A DNA stretch of 64,000 nt from positions 1,302,001-1,366,000 of the forward strand of contig CAWISR010000003.1 in NCBI GenBank assembly GCA_963838845.1. Direction: 5' to 3'. The stretch is from CAVRXQ01 sp963838845 (lineage in GTDB: Bacteria; Actinomycetota; Acidimicrobiia; Acidimicrobiales; Bog-793). Both the position numbers and the translations under genes were made by a program. This document shows positions 53,224-61,720 of the stretch, piece after piece (position 1 is the stretch's first letter; the number at the start of each line of letters is the position of its first letter). Below the pieces are notes generated by a model, which searched no databases, was not told the origin of the DNA, and saw only the letters and a program-made list of their open reading frames with translations.

Positions 53224-54747
53224 CTACCAGCCGTGCCTCTCCATGGCGACGCGAGCAGCCGAGAGCTTGGTGTTCACCGCTTTCAGCTCAAGGAAGCTCA
53301 GCAGCTCCTCTTCGGATTCCTCGCGCCCCGTTCCACTGTCCTTCGTGCCACCGAAAGGCGTGCCGACGAAGTGGACCGTGCTGTCGTTGATCCACACGTA
53401 TCCGGCGTCGAGCAGTTCCGCGGTCTTGTGGGCCAGATTCAGGTCGTCCGTCCAGACGCTCGCCGTCAGGCCAAGTTCGACGGCGTTGGCGGTTGCGATC
53501 ATCTCGTCGAATTCGTTCCAGGCGAGCACGCTGACGACTGGGCCGAAAATCTCCTCGCGTGCGATCGTCATCGACCGTTCGACGCGGTCGAAGGCGGCGG
53601 GGCGCATGAAAAAGCCCCCCTCCGGTACGTCCGCCGGACGTCCGCCGCCCGTGACGAGGCGCGCACCCTCGTCCTTTCCCCGCGCGAGATAGCCCGTGAC
53701 ACGGTCGAAGTGAGCCTGCGTGACGAGCGGCCCCATCTCCGCCTCGTCCTCGTAAGCGGTCGCGACGCGGAACCGATCGAGGCGAGCCCCGAGCGCTTCG
53801 ACGAACTCGTCATGGATACTCCGGTGCACGAGGAGGCGCGAGTTCGAACCGCACGACTGGCCCTGGCACACGCCGAGGTTCATGCCGAACACCGCGCCTT
53901 CGACGGCGGCTTGGACGTCGACGTCGGGAAAGACGACCATTGCGTTTTTCCCCCCGAGCTCGAGTGAAACGTGCTTCACATGACCGCTCTCGGCTGCAGA
54001 TCGTTGGATCGCGAGACCGGTTCGGACGCTTCCCGTGAAGGAGATCCGCTTGACCTCCGGATGGCGAACGATCGCGTCGCCGGCCGTCGCGCCGCCGCTC
54101 AAGATGTTGACGACGCCCGGGGGGAACGCCTCTGCGAAGAGCTCTCCGAGCGCGAGCGCCGAGAGCGGCGTCTGTGGAGCGGGCTTCATCAGAAGGGTGT
54201 TGCCGACGATGAGTGCGGGAAGGGCGCGCGACACGGCGAAGAGCAGCGGGTGGTTGAAGGCGAGGATCCGCCCGGTCACCCCGTACGGCCGGGAGATCGT
54301 GTAGTGGAGCCCGCCGCGGTTCATTTCGTGCACGCGACCGTGCAAGCCCCATGCCATTGGGGGATAGGCGCGGAGATACTCCTCGCACAAGTCGACATCA
54401 ATGCGCATCGCACGGATCGGGTTTCCACAGTCGACCGCGTCGAGCATCGCGAGCCGCTCACGGTTCTCTTTCAACAGCTTGGAGAAGCGGGCGAAGCACG
54501 CCGCGCGACCCTCGAGTCCGAGCGCCTGCCACGACGGTTGCGCTTTGCCCGCCGCTTCGACGGCGCGGTGCACGTCGCCGCTGTCGGCCTCGGGGACGCG
54601 GGTCAGCACGAAGCCCGTCGACGGGTCGACGGTCTCTGTGACTGCGCCGTGATATTCGTCCGCGCCGACGAAGTCTCCGCCGATCAGCATCTTGAAGGAC
54701 TGGTCAGCGACGAAATCCCGGGCGAAGGAGGTTTCGGTGGCAGTCAT
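53224..54747 (-). CDS. Aldehyde dehydrogenase
   Basis: NAD(P)-dependent ALDH of 507 residues. Rossmann segment FTGSVRTGLAIQRSA, catalytic Glu in VSLELGGKNAMVVF and nucleophile Cys in VCQGQSCGSNSR, with the late EEIFGPVVSVL Glu. It oxidises an aldehyde to the acid. Similarity to betaine-aldehyde or semialdehyde dehydrogenases is plausible but not specific. Start ATG/TTG at 54747. It is divergent from the cupin gene and its promoter region contains the palindrome GTATGTTACATAC at 54821-54833. Confidence 0.9.
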   Translation of the reverse strand: MTATETSFARDFVADQSFKMLIGGDFVGADEYHGAVTETVDPSTGFVLTRVPEADSGDVHRAVEAAGKAQPSWQALGLEGRAACFARFSKLLKENRERLAMLDAVDCGNPIRAMRIDVDLCEEYLRAYPPMAWGLHGRVHEMNRGGLHYTISRPYGVTGRILAFNHPLLFAVSRALPALIVGNTLLMKPAPQTPLSALALGELFAEAFPPGVVNILSGGATAGDAIVRHPEVKRISFTGSVRTGLAIQRSAAESGHVKHVSLELGGKNAMVVFPDVDVQAAVEGAVFGMNLGVCQGQSCGSNSRLLVHRSIHDEFVEALGARLDRFRVATAYEDEAEMGPLVTQAHFDRVTGYLARGKDEGARLVTGGGRPADVPEGGFFMRPAAFDRVERSMTIAREEIFGPVVSVLAWNEFDEMIATANAVELGLTASVWTDDLNLAHKTAELLDAGYVWINDSTVHFVGTPFGGTKDSGTGREESEEELLSFLELKAVNTKLSAARVAMERHGW

Positions 54748-54820
54748 AACTCTCCCTGACAGGGCATCGGCGCAGGGCAGCCGCCCGTGGCCTGGATTTT
54801 TCTTGTCCGAACCGGCCCTA

Positions 54821-54833
54821 GTATGTTACATAC
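54821..54833. promoter_or_regulatory. Palindromic operator-like sequence GTATGTTACATAC
   Basis: A 13-base palindrome in the divergent ALDH/cupin region, also sitting near a TTGTCC element upstream. The 11-base core GTATGTTACAT recurs at 60278-60288 (minus strand) before the cysteine hydrolase. GntR- and FadR-type repressors bind such sequences, but no such gene is in the window. Confidence 0.45.
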
Positions 54834-54884
54834 GAACCGACGCAGTGGCCCTGGTCGCCCTGAACAGTAGAGGAGTCATGGGAA

Positions 54885-55295
54885 ATGGCCGAACTCTTTT
54901 CGCCGGACGGCTTGACGATCGCCAAGGACGACCTTCCTGTCGTCAGCATGGGCGCTTACCAGGCGCAATGGGCGCAATGGGAGGGGTATGCGCTCGCCTT
55001 CGAGCGAGTACCCGGGGGCTTTCCGCCGGGCGGAGAGGCCGCCTGGGAGGGGTTGCCCGAAGACCTCTGCCAGTGCCCGCACTGGGGCTACCTCGTCAAG
55101 GGAAAGGCGCTGTTGCGGATGGCGGACGGCCGTGAGGTGACGATCAATGGCGGCGACCTCTACTACGCCCCGCCCGGGCACAAGCTCTACGCGATCGAGG
55201 ACTTCGAGAACATCGAGTTCAACCCGGCGAAGGAAGCGGCCGAGACGATCGAGGCTTTCAGCACGAACATCAAGAAGGTCCAGGGCGGGGAGTGA
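54885..55295 (+). CDS. Cupin-domain protein
   Basis: Small protein of 136 residues with one cupin barrel: CPHWGYLVKGKALLRMADG and GGDLYYAPPGHKLYAIED carry the usual Gly/Pro turns and one His each. ATG at 54885 has GAGGAG 9 bases upstream. Its stop overlaps the next start by 4 bases (GTGA), joining it to the NMT1-like protein. The function could be a ligand-binding sensor or an isomerase. Confidence 0.75.
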   Translation: MAELFSPDGLTIAKDDLPVVSMGAYQAQWAQWEGYALAFERVPGGFPPGGEAAWEGLPEDLCQCPHWGYLVKGKALLRMADGREVTINGGDLYYAPPGHKLYAIEDFENIEFNPAKEAAETIEAFSTNIKKVQGGE

Positions 55296-56341
55296 CTCCC
55301 GGTCGTGGCCGCAGGCCGCTTCGCATCGGCCCGTCCTGCTATCACGTCCTCCATCTCGTCCCGCCGACGATCGCGGACGAGCTCAACTACTTCTACGACG
55401 AGGGCCTGCGAGACGAGGACGGCCTCGAGAGCTACGAGATCGTCCCCGACAGCCACGCGCCGTTCATGTTCGAGAAGCAGACGCTCTGGCAGACGATGAA
55501 AGAGCGCGGCATCGACGTGACGATGGACGTGAAGCCGTCGACCGTCGCCTTCCTCCAACAACAGGGCAAGGGCCTGCGCATCATCGCCGGCTGGCGCAAT
55601 CAGATGGCCTTTTTCGTCGTCGGGCGCTCTGGTCTGTCGAACCTGACGGACCTCGTCGGAAAGAAGGTCGGCATCATCGATCCAGATGACATCTTGGTCA
55701 CGATGCTCACGTACTGGCTGATCCAAGAGGGCATCGATCCGAAGAACGACATCGAGTGGGTGACGGGGATCGACACTCGACGCGGACCGTTCGCGCTGAG
55801 GGAGGGGCGTGTCGACGCGGCGTTCGCCGACGGCCTCGACCTTCCCGGGCTGCTCGACGACGGGTACGAGCAGATCTTCGCAGTCGCCGCCCAATACCCA
55901 GACGGACGCCCTGATCGGGTGATCGCGGCGACCGAAAAAGCGATCGATGAGCGAGCCGATGATCTGAAGGCCTTCATCAAGGGGATGATCCGGGCGTACT
56001 GGTTCATCCGCAAACAGCCCGAGAACATCGAGCTGACCGCAGCGATCGAAGCGCGCCTTCGTCGTCACAGTCCGGATCCGGACGAGCGTGCCCGCATGGC
56101 GCAGTTCGGGTCGTCGGTTCAGGCCGAGATGATGCCGTTTCCGATCGACGGGCTACCGACGGGGCTCGAGCAGTACCTGAAGGAGGCCGTCGCCATCGGG
56201 GCGATCGATTCCTATGTTGAACCGGCCAAGATCTCCCAGCTCGAGATGGCGAAAGACGCGTTCGCCGAGCTCTCGGCGCGATCGGAGCTGAACGGCGATC
56301 TCGAACGGGCAACACAAGTCGCCGTGAAATACGGCTACTGA
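55292..56341 (+). CDS. NMT1/THI5-like binding-fold protein without signal peptide
   Basis: Protein of 349 residues of the NMT1/ABC-type solute-binding fold. Typical are LRIGPSCYHVLHLVPPTIADELNYF, VGRSGLSNLTDLVGKKVGIID, and the repeated AAFADGLDLPG loop. Close relatives are secreted receptors for taurine, sulfonates or pyrimidine precursors. Here no export signal or lipobox is present: the start GTG is followed by a short basic stretch and then the first strand. No permease gene is adjacent. It may act inside the cell as a decarboxylase/isomerase or as a sensor. Overlaps the cupin stop by 4 bases. Confidence 0.7.
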   Translation: MTPGRGRRPLRIGPSCYHVLHLVPPTIADELNYFYDEGLRDEDGLESYEIVPDSHAPFMFEKQTLWQTMKERGIDVTMDVKPSTVAFLQQQGKGLRIIAGWRNQMAFFVVGRSGLSNLTDLVGKKVGIIDPDDILVTMLTYWLIQEGIDPKNDIEWVTGIDTRRGPFALREGRVDAAFADGLDLPGLLDDGYEQIFAVAAQYPDGRPDRVIAATEKAIDERADDLKAFIKGMIRAYWFIRKQPENIELTAAIEARLRRHSPDPDERARMAQFGSSVQAEMMPFPIDGLPTGLEQYLKEAVAIGAIDSYVEPAKISQLEMAKDAFAELSARSELNGDLERATQVAVKYGY

Positions 56342-56420
56342 GTTTCGAACACGCACTATCGCCGGGCGCGTCCGCTCGGTTGAAGTCCTTCCGACCGAAC
56401 AAGAAAGGCGAACGAGCGCG

Positions 56421-57830
56421 ATGGGTTTCGACACGGTGATCAGGAACGGCACGGCCGTCATTCCGGCCCAGGGATTACGGACGGTGAACCTAGCCATCCA
56501 CGACGGAAAGATCGCCGCCCTCTTGGAGCCTGACGAGGCGGTCAGTGCGAACTCGGAGATTGACGCCCAGGGCCGCTTCATCTTCCCGGGCCTCATCGAC
56601 CCGCACATGCACATCGGCTTCGTCGGACAGCCACTCACCGACGTGCGCAGCGAGACCCGTTCCGCCGCGATCGGAGGCGTGACCTCGATTCTCAACTACA
56701 TCTTGAAGCCAGCCTCGTACAAGGCCGATTACGACGAGTTCCTCGATCACATCGACCGGCTCGCGTACGTCGACATGGGCATCCACCTCGGGATCTTCTC
56801 TTCTGAGCACATCGCGAAGATTCCGCACTACATCAACGATCTCGGCGTTTCCTCGTTCAAGCTCTTCATGAGCTACAAGGGCAACGAGGGCACGGCGCGC
56901 GGCGTCGGGACGACCGACGAGGGGCTCTTCTACGAATTGCTCGAGACGATCGCCGGGATACCGGGCGCGATCGTCAACGTCCACACCGAGAACATCGAGA
57001 TGATCTGGCGAGCCGAGGAGGAGGCGAAGAAGCAAGGCCTCGAGGGCCTCGCGGCACATTACGCGGCGCGACCGCCTGTCGCCGAGGCAACGGCGATGAT
57101 GACCGCGGCATTCATGTCGCGCTCGACCGACTGCCCCGTGTACCTCGTCCACATGAGCTGCGAGGAGTCCGCGCGAGAGTTCGCTAGCGTCCGCGGCAGC
57201 GGGACGCCGGTGTTCATCGAGACGACACCGCACTACCTCTCGCTCACGGTCGACTCCCCGTGCGGGTTGCTGGCGAAGGTGAACCCTCCCGTGCGCAAGG
57301 CGAAGGATGTCGAGGCAATGTGGGAGGCGGTGAAGGCGGGCCTCGTCGACACCGTCGGCTGCGACCACTCGGCGCGCTTTCGCGCCGACAAGGAGGGCGG
57401 TGTGTGGAAGGCGGGCTCCGCCTTCCCCGGCGTCGGAACGATGCTGTCGATCCTGCTCACCGAGGGTTACCACCGACGTGGCGTCAGCCTGCAGCGGATT
57501 GCCGAGATCTCCTCGTACAACACGGCGCGCATCTTCAACCTCTATCCCCGCAAGGGAACGATCGAGGTTGGAAGCGACGCCGACCTCGCGATCGTCGATC
57601 TCGACAAGGAGATGGTTGTCGACGCGGGCTACCTGCAATCGAGGGCGGACTTCTCGCCGTGGGAGGGTGAGCGACTGAAGGGGTGGTCGGTGCAGACGCT
57701 CGTGCGCGGACAGACGGTGATGAAGGACGGTGAGATCGTCGGCACGGAAGGCTTCGGCGAGTATCTGCGTCGTCCGCCGTCGAGCGCCATCGACCTCTTC
57801 GCCGAGTCCAGGGCTCTTGCCCGGGTGTAG
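56421..57830 (+). CDS. Dihydropyrimidinase/hydantoinase-like amidohydrolase
   Basis: Binuclear-metal amidohydrolase of 469 residues. Ligands: HMHIGF near residue 60, carboxylated Lys in SSFKLFMSYKG near residue 150, His in NVHTENIEM, His in YLVHMSCEES and Asp in VGCDHSARF near residue 315. It opens a cyclic ureide or imide, such as dihydropyrimidine, hydantoin or allantoin-type compounds. It is separated from the cupin/NMT1-like genes by about 80 bases on the same strand. With the NicF/carbamoylsarcosine-amidase-like hydrolase at 59526 it suggests degradation of an N-heterocycle (inference). Start ATG at 56421. Confidence 0.88.
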   Translation: MGFDTVIRNGTAVIPAQGLRTVNLAIHDGKIAALLEPDEAVSANSEIDAQGRFIFPGLIDPHMHIGFVGQPLTDVRSETRSAAIGGVTSILNYILKPASYKADYDEFLDHIDRLAYVDMGIHLGIFSSEHIAKIPHYINDLGVSSFKLFMSYKGNEGTARGVGTTDEGLFYELLETIAGIPGAIVNVHTENIEMIWRAEEEAKKQGLEGLAAHYAARPPVAEATAMMTAAFMSRSTDCPVYLVHMSCEESAREFASVRGSGTPVFIETTPHYLSLTVDSPCGLLAKVNPPVRKAKDVEAMWEAVKAGLVDTVGCDHSARFRADKEGGVWKAGSAFPGVGTMLSILLTEGYHRRGVSLQRIAEISSYNTARIFNLYPRKGTIEVGSDADLAIVDLDKEMVVDAGYLQSRADFSPWEGERLKGWSVQTLVRGQTVMKDGEIVGTEGFGEYLRRPPSSAIDLFAESRALARV

Positions 57831-57832
57831 CG

Positions 57833-57880
57833 CCGGTTCGACCGGAGCTGCGAGCGTCGCCGGCGGTTCGCTCGCGTTTC
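57833..57880. terminator. Double hairpin between convergent genes
   Basis: CCGGT-TCG-ACCGG (57833-57845) is followed by a longer stem, GCGAGCG (57850-57856) and CGCTCGC (57869-57875), then GTTTC. It fills the 68-base gap between convergent stops and looks like a bidirectional terminator. Confidence 0.55.
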
Positions 57881-57898
57881 GAATTGGGGACTAGGAGT

Positions 57899-58729
57899 TC
57901 AGGGAATCGCTATCAGGTCCTCCGCGGCCAGGCGGCCGGAAACGACGCCGAAGTCGGCCGCGAGGTCAAAGGCGAGCTGCAGGTCTTCGGGGTGTAGGCG
58001 CACGTCGAAGGTCGGCTCGTGGACGCGTGCGTCGACGCTCTCGCCGACTCCGGCGACCGGCGGGCGATCGGCGATGACCTGCCCGACGACTTCAGCGATA
58101 CGAGCGGCGAGGTCGCGGTGATCCTCGATCCATCGCCTCTTTGCGACGAGCCCCGTGATCATCACGCGATCGCCGGCGGGCATCTTCTTGCTGAGCGTGC
58201 CGCGGTCGACGATCGTGCCTTCGCCCGCGCGCTCGATCTGGGTGGCGAACGGGTCCGGCACCGACGCCGCGTCGACCTCTCCGTTCGCGAGCGCCGCATG
58301 CATCTCCGCGAAGGGCATCGTCACGATCGTCAGCGATGAATAGTCGATCCCTTCTGCGGCGGCGAAGATGCGCAACTGCAGGTCGCTGATCGCGGCGCGC
58401 GCGCTCATCGCGATCGTTGCGCCGCTCGCGATTCCCGCCGAGGCGCGGCTGCCGACGAGCATCGTGACGGGAAGATGGTCGGGCGCTTCTTCGAATCCGA
58501 CGGCGGCGAAGAACGACTGCTCCGACCAGGCGAGCGTCGCGGCGAGCGTCTGCAGGTGCCCGCCGAGGCCGGCATCGAGCTCCCCACGATCGATCAACTC
58601 CGCGACCTCCGAGCCGTTTCGGAACCGGGCCACCGCCAAATCGATTCCGGCCGCTGTGAAGTGCGCGTCATCGATCGCACGGGTGAGAGGCGCCGAGAAG
58701 GGATTGGCGACGTGTCCGAAGCGGATCAG
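57899..58729 (-). CDS. NMT1-like binding-fold protein, apparent CTG start
   Basis: Protein of about 276 residues of the NMT1/sulfonate-binding-protein family. The body has VARFRNGSEVAELIDRGELDAGLGG and EVDAASVPDPFATQ. The conserved N-terminal strand LIRFGHVANPFSAPLTRAIDDA is encoded upstream of the first ATG/GTG/TTG in frame (TTG at 58639). The only start codon that includes it is CTG at 58729, which overlaps the SDR stop as CTGA, just like the ATGA/GTGA junctions around it. There is no signal peptide, so a cytoplasmic role is inferred. Confidence 0.7.
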   Translation of the reverse strand: MIRFGHVANPFSAPLTRAIDDAHFTAAGIDLAVARFRNGSEVAELIDRGELDAGLGGHLQTLAATLAWSEQSFFAAVGFEEAPDHLPVTMLVGSRASAGIASGATIAMSARAAISDLQLRIFAAAEGIDYSSLTIVTMPFAEMHAALANGEVDAASVPDPFATQIERAGEGTIVDRGTLSKKMPAGDRVMITGLVAKRRWIEDHRDLAARIAEVVGQVIADRPPVAGVGESVDARVHEPTFDVRLHPEDLQLAFDLAADFGVVSGRLAAEDLIAIP

Positions 58730-59529
58730 TGTGACGTCTGCCCCCCGTCGACCGGAAGGGCTGCCCCGGTGACGAACGAAGCGTCGTCGCTGCCGAGGAA
58801 CGCGATCACCGCCGCGACCTCGCTCGGGTGCGCCCAGCGGCCGAGCGGGACGTTGCCGATCAGGTAATCCTCGTCGACGTCGCCCGACTCGACGATGCCG
58901 CGCAACCGATCGGTTCGTGTCGGCCCGGGGCAGACGCAGTTCACCCGGATTCGATCGGGCGCGAAATCGAGCGCGACTTGTCTCGTGAGGGCGATGACGC
59001 CACCCTTTGCCGCCGAGTAGGCGGGAATCCTCGGAAAGCCCATCAGGCCCATCGTCGAGGCGACGTTGACGATCGCGCCGCCGCCCTGTTCGCGCAAAAA
59101 GGGGATTGCGTGCTTGATTCCGAGGAACGTGCCGAAGAGCTGTGTGTCGTGGAGGAGCTTCCAGCTCTCCGCCGGGTACTCGGTGACCTTTCCGACGTGA
59201 CTGAAGCCGGCGTTGTTGACGAGCAGATCGAGCTTCGAGAATGCCTCACGCGCTTCTGCGATGCAGCGTTCCCAGTCGTCCTCTGACGAGACGTCCTTCA
59301 CGGAGGAATGGACCACTCCGCCGAGCTCGGAGAGTTCTTCGACGGCTGCAGCGAGGGCTTCTTTGTTGCGGTCGGTGATGAAGACGGTTCCGCCTTCTTC
59401 GAGGATGCGCTCAGCGGTCGCCTTGCCGATGCCGGCACCGGCGCCGGTGATGACGACGTTTCGGCCGACGTAGCGCCGGCACGTTGTGGGCTCGACGGGA
59501 CGCGGCTCGGTGTCGCCCGAAGGTGTCAT
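58726..59529 (-). CDS. Short-chain dehydrogenase/reductase
   Basis: SDR of 267 residues. Motifs: VITGAGAGIGKATAERI at residue 26, LVNNAGFSHVG, active-site Ser in VASTMGLM, YSAAKGGVIAL with Tyr and Lys, and the typical C-terminal GAALPVDGGQT. It oxidises or reduces an alcohol/ketone with NAD(P). ATG at 59529 overlaps the cysteine-hydrolase stop by 4 bases (ATGA), and its own stop overlaps the NMT1-like CTG by 4 bases. The longer open frame to 60051 is a shadow of the hydrolase. Confidence 0.9.
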   Translation of the reverse strand: MTPSGDTEPRPVEPTTCRRYVGRNVVITGAGAGIGKATAERILEEGGTVFITDRNKEALAAAVEELSELGGVVHSSVKDVSSEDDWERCIAEAREAFSKLDLLVNNAGFSHVGKVTEYPAESWKLLHDTQLFGTFLGIKHAIPFLREQGGGAIVNVASTMGLMGFPRIPAYSAAKGGVIALTRQVALDFAPDRIRVNCVCPGPTRTDRLRGIVESGDVDEDYLIGNVPLGRWAHPSEVAAVIAFLGSDDASFVTGAALPVDGGQTSH

Positions 59530-60239
59530 GATGACTCGGCGGCGACCGCTCGGATGCGGCGGACGGCCTCGTCGGCATCGATGACGTCGGCGTACTTCGC
59601 CTGCATGTCGAAGAGATTCATCGCGTGCGTCGTCTGGCCGCGATCGAACACCGCGTCCTCGACGACGTTCACCTTGAAGCCGCGGGCATGCCCATCGACG
59701 ACCGAGGCACGCACGCATCCGCTCGTCGCGCAACCCGTGACGATGAGCGTGTCGACGTCCATTTTGTGCAGCTGATCCTCGAAGTCGGTGAGATAGAAGG
59801 AGCTCGCCGTCGGCTTGTGGAAGATGTGATCGGATGGGATCGGCGCGATCTCGTCGGCGAAGGCGTATCCGGCGCGATCTCCTGCGTAGTCGTACCAGTT
59901 CGGCATCTTCTCGTCGAAGCGGCGGAAGGTTTCGGGCGGCCGCTCCTCGGGGTCTTGCGGGGTCGTGTAGAAGACGGGCAACCCGGCGTCGTGCGCGGCC
60001 TCGAGGACAGTCTGGATCTTCGGGATCGTCGCCCAGCCGTACTCGCCGCAACAGGACTTGCCGAAGCGCCTCATCGCCTCGAGGATCGGCAGCGGCTCGT
60101 CGCCGATGCTCTTGTTCAGGACGTCGATGACGAGGACCGCAGGGCGTTTGCCCACGCCGACGCCTCCGCCGAAGACCCCGCTGCCGTAAACCTCACGATC
60201 CTGCTCGGTGATGAGGTCGTCCCAAATTCGCTTCGTCAA
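59526..60239 (-). CDS. Isochorismatase-family amidohydrolase (maleamate/N-carbamoylsarcosine amidase-like)
   Basis: Cysteine hydrolase of 237 residues. Triad: Asp in AVLVIDVLNKS near residue 35, Lys in FHKPTASSFYLTD, and nucleophile Cys in TGCATSGCVRASVVDGHARG. The TSGCVRA motif and C-terminal ANLFD-like MNLFDMQAKYADVI are those of N-carbamoylsarcosine amidase and maleamate amidohydrolase (NicF), so an amide or ureido acid substrate is likely. TTG at 60239 is chosen because GGAG is 6 bases upstream; the longer frame to 60464 overlaps CapA. The motif GTATGTTACAT lies 40-50 bases before the start. Confidence 0.87.
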   Translation of the reverse strand: MTKRIWDDLITEQDREVYGSGVFGGGVGVGKRPAVLVIDVLNKSIGDEPLPILEAMRRFGKSCCGEYGWATIPKIQTVLEAAHDAGLPVFYTTPQDPEERPPETFRRFDEKMPNWYDYAGDRAGYAFADEIAPIPSDHIFHKPTASSFYLTDFEDQLHKMDVDTLIVTGCATSGCVRASVVDGHARGFKVNVVEDAVFDRGQTTHAMNLFDMQAKYADVIDADEAVRRIRAVAAESS

Positions 60240-60277
60240 CTGCGGCTCCGATCCCTGGAGATCCTGCTCGAACTGAA

Positions 60278-60288
60278 ATGTAACATAC
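60278..60288 (-). promoter_or_regulatory. Second copy of GTATGTTACAT before the cysteine hydrolase
   Basis: On the minus strand GTATGTTACAT (60288-60278) follows GTCC by 14 bases, mirroring GTCC-N13-TATGTTACAT at 54.8 kb. It lies in the 73-base gap between the CapA-like stop and the hydrolase start, marking a probable regulated promoter inside the minus-strand gene run. Confidence 0.45.
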
Positions 60289-60312
60289 CAATCCGATCCT
60301 TGGACGGGGCGC

Positions 60313-61677
60313 TTAGAGCCGGATCTCCCCACGCCCTTCGACGAAATCGATCTTTGTCCCGAAGGGAGCCGAGAGCTGGGTGATCCGCTCGACGATCGCG
60401 GCGGCCTGTTCGCCGGTCGCGAGCATCGGCCGCCCGCGTTCTGGACGCGAGCGCCCGAAGCCAAGCTCGACGGGATGCGCCGTGATGCCGGCGAGTCGGT
60501 GATCGCTGAAATGGCAGCTGGCGATCGCCGCTTCCCAGTAGCGGGGCGAGGCGCCCATCCCTTTCGTCCCTCCTCCCGAGCGCCGATCGAAGAAGTCGGA
60601 CGGCGTGCTCGTCGGCGGAAGCTCCATGCGGTCGTAGGCGTACGAGGGGATGTGGCGCAAGGTCTCGTTCTGGAGGATGAAGTTGCCGAGGCTGTGGATG
60701 ACGGGCTTGTTCCGGTAGATCTCGATGCCCATCAGCGTGTGCGGTCCGTGGATCATCGCCACGTCGGCTCCGGCATCGATGGCCGAGTGGGCGAACTCGG
60801 TGACGAAGTCAGGATGCGCATCGATCTGATCACCCGGCTGCGCGGTCAGCCAGGCGCGACCCACCGAGTCCTGCGCGTGCAACGTGGCGATCACCCAGTC
60901 CGCCTGACGCCTTGCCTCGGCGATCTGCTGGAGGTTTGCCTCGAGGTCGGCCGGGTTGCAACGGGTGCGAATGTCGAAGCGGTCGCCGCGTTCGTACGTG
61001 TTCGCGCCGAGGCTGATCGTCGAAGGACCCTCGGCGCCGAGCTCGCGGGAGGTGTGGAATCCGAGCTCGGCCATCCGCGCCCGCTCGCGGTCCAGTCCGA
61101 GCGAACGCGAGATCCGCTCGAGGGCGTCGAAGCCCTGATGATCGACGACGTACGTCGTCTCCCAACCGAGCGGGTTGACGCCGGGCTTTCCGTGAAAGTC
61201 GGCGCGTTGTTCGAGCGCCCGGTTCTCGGGAAAGTGCGCCGTGCACGAGGTGAGCGCGACGCGTCCCTGGCGGGTGTCGCGATAAGCGGGCCGTGACGCT
61301 TCGCGCAGGTTGGCGCCGGTGCCGGCGTGGGTGATGCGCTTCTCGTCGAGATAACGGATCTCTGCGAGCAGGCCCTCCTCGCCGAAGTTCAGCGAGTGGC
61401 TGTTCGCGCAGCTCACCATGTCGAAACCGAGCCACTGCAGATCGTCGAGGAGCTCTGGTTCGGTGAGCATGTAGGTACCAGTGCGCAGACTCGGCGTGCC
61501 CTCTCCGTAGCGGCAGACGACGGTCTCGAGATTCGCGAAGCGCGCGTCCGCGGCGCGCAGGACGTCGCGCAGCGCGAGGAACTCTGGCTCGTCGAACACT
61601 GCTAGTCGGCGCGACGGCATCACGTCGCCGACGAGGGCGAGCTCGAAGTTGCCGCGCTCGGACGCGTAAAGCGGCAT
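60313..61677 (-). CDS. CapA-like metallophosphatase-family protein
   Basis: Protein of about 454 residues with the calcineurin-like fold of CapA/PgsA. Motifs in order: LALVGDVMPSRRL, ANLETVVC, SCANSHSLNFGEEGLL, THAGTGANLREASRP, and AMIHGPHTLMGIEIYRNKPVIHSLGNF. It lacks the signal/membrane anchor of classical CapA, suggesting a soluble enzyme. No capsule genes are nearby; such proteins also occur in catabolic clusters. Start ATG at 61677, 43 bases after the flavoprotein stop. Confidence 0.8.
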   Translation of the reverse strand: MPLYASERGNFELALVGDVMPSRRLAVFDEPEFLALRDVLRAADARFANLETVVCRYGEGTPSLRTGTYMLTEPELLDDLQWLGFDMVSCANSHSLNFGEEGLLAEIRYLDEKRITHAGTGANLREASRPAYRDTRQGRVALTSCTAHFPENRALEQRADFHGKPGVNPLGWETTYVVDHQGFDALERISRSLGLDRERARMAELGFHTSRELGAEGPSTISLGANTYERGDRFDIRTRCNPADLEANLQQIAEARRQADWVIATLHAQDSVGRAWLTAQPGDQIDAHPDFVTEFAHSAIDAGADVAMIHGPHTLMGIEIYRNKPVIHSLGNFILQNETLRHIPSYAYDRMELPPTSTPSDFFDRRSGGGTKGMGASPRYWEAAIASCHFSDHRLAGITAHPVELGFGRSRPERGRPMLATGEQAAAIVERITQLSAPFGTKIDFVEGRGEIRL

Positions 61678-61720
61678 CAATTTCCCGACCGGCCGGCGCA
61701 GATGCCGTGCGAGACGATGT

